Source: Cryomorphaceae bacterium (lineage in GTDB: Bacteria; Bacteroidota; Bacteroidia; Flavobacteriales; Schleiferiaceae). From it: a DNA stretch of 5,526 nt. The stretch's first letter is position 1, and the number at the start of each line of letters is the position of its first letter. The notes beneath the pieces were generated by a model. The model ran no database searches. It had not been told where the DNA came from and saw only the letters and a program-made list of their open reading frames with translations. Both the position numbers and the translations under genes were made by a program. Below, piece by piece: positions 1-5,526 of the stretch. The stretch lies in assembly GCA_949547975.1 (NCBI GenBank), contig CATITW010000391.1:1-5526 (forward strand), read 5' to 3'.

Positions 1-1676
1 GGCATTGCTTGACGCAAACCATCCGTAAACAAACGATATCCTTTTTCCATCTTCTCGTTGATGTCTTTGTTTCCGTTTTGAGAAGCGAAATAGGCCATGA
101 TAAAGCTGTTGGCTAGTTTACCGCCTTTATCTGCAGCAAGTACTTCAGCGTCCATCGTTTCCAACCACGCCTCTAGCGCCTCTTTCGAAGCATAGATCGA
201 GTTGTCGTAGATGTCATTTACCAGCACAGACACATCGCCAGCGAGGCTGTCACGTACTTCTTGGAACGCTTGTGGCTGCTGCTCAGCAGGAACATTCTCC
301 ATCCACATCGACCACAAAGAAGCCGCTAGTTTACGGTCAACATCTGCTTGGTACTCTGCAAAATGATCGTCTGCATACGCCAAAACTGCTGCCTTATCGC
401 CTTCTACATCTTCAGAAGATGCAAGTGCACCGAGCATGCGGTTCAAACGGAATGCGTAGAGCGGTAATGATGCACCGCGGATACCCGCTTCCATCAAATA
501 TACCTGACCCTTAACCGTTGCGTCTGTTGCAGCATAGGCCTCATTCAAAAGGTCCAAAGCGCCAGCGTAGTCTGCACGCGCCGCATCGCCATTTGCCCAA
601 GCGAGGTAGCGCTCTTCGATCGACTCTTTCTTCGCCTTAACGCCATTTTTCTTCAACTGCTCGGTTTGCCCGATGAAGTATTTCCAGTAGTTCGCTGTAG
701 AAGCGTAGTTCGAAGCTAGAGCGATACGCACTGCTGCGTCAGCGTCCATCGCTTCTTTCATAATCGCCAATTTCTCTTCGCGAATCTCAACCACAGTCGG
801 GTTGTACAGATTGATGGCTTGCTCGATACCTGTTGAGGTCAAGAAACGGTCGGTAGAACCTGGGAAACCGAACACCATCGTGAAGTCGCCTTCCTCTACA
901 CCGTTCAAGCTTACTGGCAAGTGGTGCTTTGGAGTCAACGGAACATTGCTATCGCTGATGTCTGAAGGGTTTCCATCTGCATCTGCATATACGCGGAACA
1001 TAGAGAAGTCACCCGTGTGACGTGGCCACATCCAGTTGTCCGTGTCACCACCGTACTTACCTACACTGCTTGGAGGTGCACCTACCAAACGTACATCCTT
1101 ATACGTGTTAAACACGAACAGGTAGTATTCGTTGTTGTGGAAGAAGCTGCGAACGTATGCGTTGTGTACAGTTCCCTCAGTCGCTTCTTTCGCCAAAGCA
1201 TCGCCTACTTCTTTCGCTTTTGCAGCGCGCTCAGCTTCCGTCATTTCGTCGGTCAATTCTGCCATGACCTTGTCCGTAACGTCTTCCATGCGCACTAAAA
1301 TAGCCGCTGTAAGACCCGGGTTCGTGCGCTCTTCTTCGCGCGTCATCGCCCAGAATCCATCCGTTAAGTAATCGTTCTCAACCGTAGAGTGCGAACGGAT
1401 CGCATCGTATCCACAGTGGTGGTTGGTAAGCATCAGCCCCTGGTCAGAGATCAACTCTCCGGTACAGAAACCTCCTAAAGAAACAATCGCATCTTTTACA
1501 GAAGCGTTGTTGATGTCGTACAATTCTTCGGCGGTCAAATTCAAGCCGTTTGCCTGCATCTCTGCCATGTTCAAACGCTTGATCAACATAGGCAACCACA
1601 TCCCTTCGTGGGCTGTCGTGATCACGCTACTGAGAACAAAGGCTAAGGTCAATAAGCCTGCGGTAAATTTTCTCAT
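1..1676 (-). CDS. S46-family dipeptidyl peptidase (DPP7/DPP11 type), C-terminus cut by window edge
   Basis: A secreted serine exopeptidase that removes dipeptides from peptide N-termini, in the periplasm or at the cell surface. The frame is open for 558 codons with no stop before the left edge; family members are about 700-730 residues, so roughly the last fifth is missing. Residues 1-22 form a signal peptide (MRK, then a hydrophobic run ending TTA before HEGMW), which favours this ATG even though no stop separates it from upstream sequence. TNHHCG at 84-89 supplies the catalytic His (H87), and C71 and C88 match the family disulfide. N214-W215 in GGDTDNW match residues that hold the substrate's N-terminus, and D223 in PRHTGDF is the catalytic Asp. 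GAPPSSVGK lies at 199-207. The nucleophile Ser and the residue that separates DPP11 (Asp/Glu-specific, Arg) from DPP7 (broad, Gly) lie beyond the window, so specificity is undecided. The leader is A-rich (ACATAAAAAC before ATG) with no Shine-Dalgarno, as is common in Bacteroidota. Confidence 0.95.
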   Translation of the reverse strand, partial: MRKFTAGLLTLAFVLSSVITTAHEGMWLPMLIKRLNMAEMQANGLNLTAEELYDINNASVKDAIVSLGGFCTGELISDQGLMLTNHHCGYDAIRSHSTVENDYLTDGFWAMTREEERTNPGLTAAILVRMEDVTDKVMAELTDEMTEAERAAKAKEVGDALAKEATEGTVHNAYVRSFFHNNEYYLFVFNTYKDVRLVGAPPSSVGKYGGDTDNWMWPRHTGDFSMFRVYADADGNPSDISDSNVPLTPKHHLPVSLNGVEEGDFTMVFGFPGSTDRFLTSTGIEQAINLYNPTVVEIREEKLAIMKEAMDADAAVRIALASNYASTANYWKYFIGQTEQLKKNGVKAKKESIEERYLAWANGDAARADYAGALDLLNEAYAATDATVKGQVYLMEAGIRGASLPLYAFRLNRMLGALASSEDVEGDKAAVLAYADDHFAEYQADVDRKLAASLWSMWMENVPAEQQPQAFQEVRDSLAGDVSVLVNDIYDNSIYASKEALEAWLETMDAEVLAADKGGKLANSFIMAYFASQNGNKDINEKMEKGYRLFTDGLRQAM

Positions 1677-1697
1677 GTTTTTATGTTTGGGTTTATC

Positions 1698-1733
1698 AAG
1701 AAAAAAGAGCCCTGCTATTGCTAACAGAGCTCT
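1698..1733 (-). terminator. Intrinsic terminator of the sucA-sucB unit
   Basis: On the minus strand AGAGCTCTG (1733-1725) pairs with CAGGGCTCT (1714-1706), giving a 9-bp stem with one G-U pair and a 10-base loop. A run of T follows at once (TTTTTTCTT, 1706-1698). It begins 78 bases after the sucB stop and ends about 21 bases before the peptidase ATG. The T-run is on the minus-strand 3' side only, so it acts for leftward transcription. It should separate sucAB from the peptidase gene. Confidence 0.78.
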
Positions 1734-1769
1734 CAAATATACTGCTTTTCGGTGCTTTTTCTCCCGCAA
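1734..1769 (-). promoter_or_regulatory. Candidate Bacteroidota-type promoter for the S46 peptidase
   Basis: TATATTTG on the minus strand (1741-1734) matches the Bacteroidota -7 consensus TAnnTTTG exactly. The only upstream TTG that could serve as a -33 element is at 1769-1767, 25 bases away, slightly more than the usual spacing of about 17-23, so that half is weak. The predicted start of transcription would be near 1726-1730, leaving a leader of about 50 bases before the peptidase ATG. This rests on consensus matching alone; a short AT-rich motif can occur by chance. Confidence 0.4.
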
Positions 1770-1776
1770 TACGGGA
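1762..1776 (-). other. Small GC-rich hairpin or palindrome in the sucB 3' region
   Basis: TCCCG, a 5-base loop and CGGGA form a perfect 5-bp inverted repeat 34 bases past the sucB stop. On the minus strand it is followed by a purine-rich stretch (GAAAAAG), not by T, so it is not an intrinsic terminator in that direction. Its loop carries the only TTG near the -33 position of the candidate peptidase promoter. It could be a 3'-UTR stem, a regulator's operator, or chance. Confidence 0.3.
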
Positions 1777-1810
1777 CCAATTCACACCGCTATCCCTTTC
1801 TGGAAGTTGA

Positions 1811-3013
1811 TTAGAGACCTAGCGCCTTACGAACGTTACCGCCCATCAAGATTTCCGCTGGGTTTTCTAATGCCTCTTTGATCGCAACTAAAGTCCCTAC
1901 ACTTTCACGACCGTCGATGATGCGGTGATCGTAGCTCAAAGCAAGGTACATCATCGGACGAATCACTACTTGACCGTCTACAGCGATCGGACGCTGGATG
2001 ATGTTGTGCATTCCTAGAATGGCACTCTGTGGAGGGTTGATGATCGGAGTCGACAACATCGAACCGAAGACACCACCGTTGGTGATCGTAAACGTACCGC
2101 CGGTCATTTCATCCAAGGTGATTTTTCCATCGCGTACTTTCGAAGCCAAACGACCGATCTCTTTCTCTACACCTGCGAATGACATGTTCTCCGCATTGCG
2201 CAATACCGGTACCATCAATCCCTTCGGACCACTAACTGCGATACTCACGTCTACGTAGTCAAAGCTGACCATCTCGTTGCCGTCGATCATGCTGTTTGTA
2301 GAGGGGTACATTTGCAATGCGCGAGTTGCTGCCAAAGTGAAGAAACTCATGAAACCTAGCTTGACGCCGTGCTTCTCAAAGAACTCGTCTTTGAACTGAT
2401 TGCGGAGGTCAAAAATTGGTTTCATATCCACCTCGTTAAAGGTCGTCAGCATCGCGGTTTCGTTTTTCACAGTAACCAATCTGCTCGCCAATTTTCTTCT
2501 CAAGCTGCTCATCTTCTTGCGCTCAGAAGTACGCTCTCCCGATCCAGCCGACCCCATCGATGCTACTGCCTCGATCACGTCTGCCTTTGTGATACGCCCG
2601 TCCTTGCCTGTACCTTTCGATACTTTAGCACCCGTCTCGTCCATCATCTTTTTCGCTGCTGGAGAAGCCGTTCCTGTCGCGTAGGTCTCTGCCTTCGGCG
2701 CTGCTGGTGCTGCTTTCTCTGCAACCGGCTCCGGGTTTGGAGCTACCGCTGCTGGGGCTGCTCCGCCCTCTGGACGTGCTGCGCTGGTGTCGATCAAACA
2801 AACGACTTGACCTACCTCAACGACGTCGCCTTCCTCGGCTTTCAAAGTGATGATACCCGCTTCTTCAGCAGGCAACTCAAGCGTTGCTTTATCAGAGTCT
2901 ACCTCTGCAATCGCTTGATCTTTTTCTACGTAATCGCCGTCACTAACTAACCATGTGGCTATTTCAACTTCCGTGATCGACTCGCCTGGTGAAGGCACTT
3001 TCATTTCTAACAT
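1811..3013 (-). CDS. sucB: 2-oxoglutarate dehydrogenase E2, dihydrolipoyllysine succinyltransferase
   Basis: Also called odhB. This core-forming cytoplasmic subunit of the 2-oxoglutarate dehydrogenase complex moves the succinyl group from E1 onto lipoate and then to CoA. It is complete at 400 residues, close to E. coli SucB. Residues 1-76 are a single lipoyl domain, with the lipoylated lysine K42 in [10 protein letters not shown]. An Ala/Pro-rich flexible linker spans about 77-112. The E1/E3-binding domain (115-150) starts [10 protein letters not shown] and ends [13 protein letters not shown]. The acyltransferase domain runs from about 165 to 400, with TTFNEVDM of the succinyltransferase type and the catalytic SYDHRIIDG (H363, D367). 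The start at 3013 gives [12 protein letters not shown]; Met4 is a possible alternative, but the first ATG fits related proteins. It begins 11 bases after the sucA stop (GTCATAGAGAT), with only a weak purine stretch as ribosome site, so it is almost surely cotranscribed with sucA. An acetyltransferase (pyruvate dehydrogenase) role is unlikely given the E1 partner next door. Confidence 0.97.
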   Translation of the reverse strand: MLEMKVPSPGESITEVEIATWLVSDGDYVEKDQAIAEVDSDKATLELPAEEAGIITLKAEEGDVVEVGQVVCLIDTSAARPEGGAAPAAVAPNPEPVAEKAAPAAPKAETYATGTASPAAKKMMDETGAKVSKGTGKDGRITKADVIEAVASMGSAGSGERTSERKKMSSLRRKLASRLVTVKNETAMLTTFNEVDMKPIFDLRNQFKDEFFEKHGVKLGFMSFFTLAATRALQMYPSTNSMIDGNEMVSFDYVDVSIAVSGPKGLMVPVLRNAENMSFAGVEKEIGRLASKVRDGKITLDEMTGGTFTITNGGVFGSMLSTPIINPPQSAILGMHNIIQRPIAVDGQVVIRPMMYLALSYDHRIIDGRESVGTLVAIKEALENPAEILMGGNVRKALGL

Positions 3014-3024
3014 ATCTCTATGAC

Positions 3025-5526
3025 TTAGATGCTAAATACTCGTTCTACTGTTTCGCGTTGACGTTGCAGTGCGACCTGGTTCGATCCACTTGCGGTTGAG
3101 GCGCTCGGCGCCGGTGACACCAGCGTCAACTTCTGGTGCATTTGCCACAACATGTACGTCCATGCGCCCATGTTAGCTGGCTCCTCTTGCGCCCAGATGT
3201 GCTGGGTCGCGTTCGGGTATTTATCGACTTCTTCTTTGATCGCGATGTCGTCCAGCGGATACAGCTGTTCGATACGGACCAGAGCAACGTCGTTTGCTTG
3301 CTGTGCTTCGCGTTCCTCCAAAAGCTCGTAGTAGAGTTTTCCAGAACAGAACACGACTTTCTTCACATCAGCAGCCACTACATCGTGGTCTGGAATAATC
3401 GGCTGGAAAGTTCCTTGTGCCAATTCCTCCATGCTGCTTTTCACCTTCGGGTGACGCAACAACGACTTCGGTGACATCACTACTAATGGGCGGCGGAAAT
3501 GACGCTTCTGCTGTCTACGCAACAGGTGGTAGAAGTTTGCAGGAGTTGTGGCATTCGCTACCGTCATGTTTTCCTGAGCACAAAGCTGTAGGAATCGCTC
3601 AAGACGCGCGGAGCTGTGCTCGGCACCTTGACCTTCATAGCCGTGTGGCAAGAGCAACACAAGACCGTTTTGTACTTTCCATTTGTCTTCGGCTGCAGAA
3701 AGGAATTGGTCAATCATGATCTGAGCGCCATTCGCGAAATCGCCAAACTGTGCCTCCCAAATCGTGAGTGTATCCGGTGCTGCCATGGCATAACCGTAGT
3801 CAAAACCCATCACGGCGTATTCACTCAGCAGCGAGTTGTAGATCGCGAAACGACCTTCTTTGCCTGGGAATTCGTTCAGTAAGCTCACTTCCTCTTCACT
3901 GTCTTCCACCTTCAAAATAGCGTGACGGTGTGAGAAGGTTCCACGTTCGACATCTTCTCCAGAAATACGTACGTTAAAGTCCTCTGCGAGCAGTGACCCG
4001 TAGGCCAACAACTCTGCCATACCCCAGTCGACACTGTTCTTGGTAGCGACTTGTTCGTAACGGTCCTTCATCAAACGCTCCGTTTTGCGCAAGAAATTCT
4101 TGCCCTCAGGAAGCGTCGAGATGTACTTACCGATGTCTAGGAGTCGATCCAGCTCGAAAGTGGTGTCGACAGGAGTCAACATCTCACCCGGCTCAGCGCC
4201 TGGGTAGTCGGTCCACTCTTCCTCCATAAACGGAGTGATGACGTTGCGTTCGATTTTCTTCGACTCGTCAAAGTCGACTTCAAGCATCGCTTTGAACTCG
4301 TCTTGCATTTCTTTCACCATCGACTGTGTCGCCACTCCTTCTTTCATCAGCTTTTCAGCATAGATTTCGCGTGGATTCGGGTGCTTAGAAATGGCTTTGT
4401 AGAGCTGCGGCTGCGTAAAGCGTGGCTCATCGCCTTCGTTGTGGCCGTATTTGCGGTAACACAATAGGTCAATGAAAATATCTCTTTGGAAGCGCTGGCG
4501 GTATTCGATCGCTAAGCGCATCGCGTGTACCAATGCTTCAGGGTCGTCGCCATTTACGTGCAATACTGGAGCGAGAATCACCTTGGCGATGTCGGTACAG
4601 TACGTGGACGAACGGGCGTCGAGATAATTGGTCGTGAAACCCACCTGGTTGTTGATGACAATATGAAGGGTCCCGCCGGTCTTGTAACCGTCTAATGTTT
4701 CCATCTGAACCGTCTCGTACACAATACCTTGAGCGGCTATTGCAGCATCACCGTGGATGAGAATAGGCAACACTTTCTGACCGTTGCTGTCGTAGTCTTT
4801 GTTGATCTTCGCGCGTGCGATACCTTCTACTACTGGGTCTACGGCTTCAAGGTGTGACGGGTTCGGCGCGATGTTCATTTTCACCTGCTTACCGTCGATC
4901 GTCGTGTGCATCGTGGTGTGTCCCAAGTGGTATTTCACATCACCATCGATGGTCACATCATCAAACGCCTTGCCTTCGAATTCTGAGAAAATTTGTCTTC
5001 TCGGCTTGCCGAAAACATTCGTCAGCACGTTCAAGCGACCGCGGTGTGCCATACCCAAAACAAACTCGCTCACACCGTGTCGTGCACCGTGATTCACCGC
5101 TTCGTCTAAGCCTGGAATAAGAGATTCTGCACCCTCGATCGAGAAGCGCTTCTGTCCTACAAATTTTGTATTCAAGAAAGACTCAAAGCTCACCGCTTGG
5201 TTAAGCTTGTGAAGCACCTGCTTCTTCTCATCGATGCTGAGCTTCGGCTGGTTATCGTCTTTGTGGATCCAATTTTTAATCCAAGTCCGACGTTCCGGAT
5301 CACGGATATAGTTGTATTCCACACCGATGCTCTGGCAATAGATGTTCTCGAGGTGCTCGATGATCTTGCGCAGCGTTCTCGGTCCGTTAGCACCTACTTC
5401 AGTAGCCGCTTTAAATTCTGTATCTAAATCCTCTTTGGAAAGGCCAAAGTTTTCGAGCGCTAAAGTAGGCTTGTATTCACGGCGGTCACGAACCGGGTTC
5501 GTGTGCGTGAACAAGTGTCCTCTTGA
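3025..5526 (-). CDS. sucA: 2-oxoglutarate dehydrogenase E1 component, N-terminus cut by window edge
   Basis: Also called odhA. A thiamine-diphosphate enzyme that decarboxylates 2-oxoglutarate and passes the succinyl group to the lipoyl arm of E2. The window holds 833 residues and the stop; family members are about 900-940, so roughly 80-100 N-terminal residues lie outside. The visible part opens [12 protein letters not shown], a conserved internal motif, so TTG at 5514 is a leucine codon and not the start. In fragment numbering: [11 protein letters not shown] at 158-168, [14 protein letters not shown] around H225, and the cofactor motif GDAAIAAQG (259-267) through INNQVGFTT (NN at 292-293), followed by [12 protein letters not shown] (357-368). 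The transketolase-like pyrimidine-binding domain has [10 protein letters not shown] (591-600) and [18 protein letters not shown] (from 628), and the E1-type C-terminal domain ends RVFSI. These motifs match E. coli SucA closely and exclude pyruvate dehydrogenase E1. The Ser/Ala-rich segment 804-817 deviates from the usual motif. First visible gene of the sucA-sucB unit. Confidence 0.98.
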   Translation of the reverse strand, partial: SRGHLFTHTNPVRDRREYKPTLALENFGLSKEDLDTEFKAATEVGANGPRTLRKIIEHLENIYCQSIGVEYNYIRDPERRTWIKNWIHKDDNQPKLSIDEKKQVLHKLNQAVSFESFLNTKFVGQKRFSIEGAESLIPGLDEAVNHGARHGVSEFVLGMAHRGRLNVLTNVFGKPRRQIFSEFEGKAFDDVTIDGDVKYHLGHTTMHTTIDGKQVKMNIAPNPSHLEAVDPVVEGIARAKINKDYDSNGQKVLPILIHGDAAIAAQGIVYETVQMETLDGYKTGGTLHIVINNQVGFTTNYLDARSSTYCTDIAKVILAPVLHVNGDDPEALVHAMRLAIEYRQRFQRDIFIDLLCYRKYGHNEGDEPRFTQPQLYKAISKHPNPREIYAEKLMKEGVATQSMVKEMQDEFKAMLEVDFDESKKIERNVITPFMEEEWTDYPGAEPGEMLTPVDTTFELDRLLDIGKYISTLPEGKNFLRKTERLMKDRYEQVATKNSVDWGMAELLAYGSLLAEDFNVRISGEDVERGTFSHRHAILKVEDSEEEVSLLNEFPGKEGRFAIYNSLLSEYAVMGFDYGYAMAAPDTLTIWEAQFGDFANGAQIMIDQFLSAAEDKWKVQNGLVLLLPHGYEGQGAEHSSARLERFLQLCAQENMTVANATTPANFYHLLRRQQKRHFRRPLVVMSPKSLLRHPKVKSSMEELAQGTFQPIIPDHDVVAADVKKVVFCSGKLYYELLEEREAQQANDVALVRIEQLYPLDDIAIKEEVDKYPNATQHIWAQEEPANMGAWTYMLWQMHQKLTLVSPAPSASTASGSNQVALQRQRETVERVFSI

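Noticed and set aside
1..1676. Possible pseudogene, because no long minus-strand frame is bounded by a stop here
   Set aside because: Translating codon by codon from 1676 to the left edge gave one uninterrupted frame with family motifs in order; the stop is simply outside the window.
1423..1881. Plus-strand open frame of 152 codons spanning the peptidase N-terminus, the gap and the end of sucB
   Set aside because: It runs antisense through two well-supported genes and through the terminator, has no recognisable motif, and looks like an antisense shadow.
2369..2950. Plus-strand open frame of 193 codons, rich in Cys and Arg
   Set aside because: It is antisense to the sucB lipoyl domain and its Ala/Pro linker; the odd composition comes from reading GC-rich Ala/Pro codons on the other strand.
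3014..3024. Separate promoter or terminator between sucA and sucB
   Set aside because: Only 11 bases separate the genes, with no hairpin and no TAnnTTTG motif; cotranscription is the simple reading.
5512..5514. TTG as the start codon of sucA
   Set aside because: The frame stays open to the window edge with conserved residues SRGH before it, so TTG is an internal leucine codon of a longer protein.
1..5526. Mobile elements, CRISPR arrays, tRNA or rRNA genes, riboswitches
   Set aside because: No terminal inverted repeats, transposase motifs, regularly spaced repeats, or tRNA-like folds were seen; nearly all sequence is explained by three conserved genes.

Overview
The window reads as a Bacteroidota chromosome fragment, all of it coded on the minus strand. 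Three things point there: a secreted S46-family dipeptidyl peptidase with the typical motifs, a 2-oxoglutarate dehydrogenase E1 and E2 pair with Bacteroidota-like sequence, and a candidate promoter of the Bacteroidota type (TAnnTTTG). Start codons have A-rich or weak leaders rather than a clear Shine-Dalgarno. By eye the base composition is near half GC, above that of many Flavobacteria. A marine Flavobacteriales or Cryomorphaceae-like lineage is a guess only.

Layout in the direction of transcription (high to low coordinates). sucA, the E1 component, enters from the right edge without its N-terminus and ends at 3025. Eleven bases later sucB (odhB), the E2 component, runs complete from 3013 to 1811. 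A 134-base gap (1810-1677) follows; it holds a small GC-rich hairpin, a candidate promoter -7 element and a strong intrinsic terminator. The S46 peptidase starts at 1676 and runs off the left edge without its C-terminus. Coding density is very high, and no stretch over 300 bases lacks a gene.

E1 and E2 form the catalytic core of the 2-oxoglutarate dehydrogenase complex, which turns 2-oxoglutarate into succinyl-CoA in the TCA cycle. E3 (dihydrolipoamide dehydrogenase) is not in the window. The peptidase is probably a separate transcription unit that cuts dipeptides from peptides in the periplasm. The link between the two is at most nutritional: peptide-derived amino acids can feed 2-oxoglutarate.

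I found no previously undescribed system. The most interesting detail is the gap, where the predicted transcription start of the peptidase falls inside the terminator hairpin of the sucAB unit.
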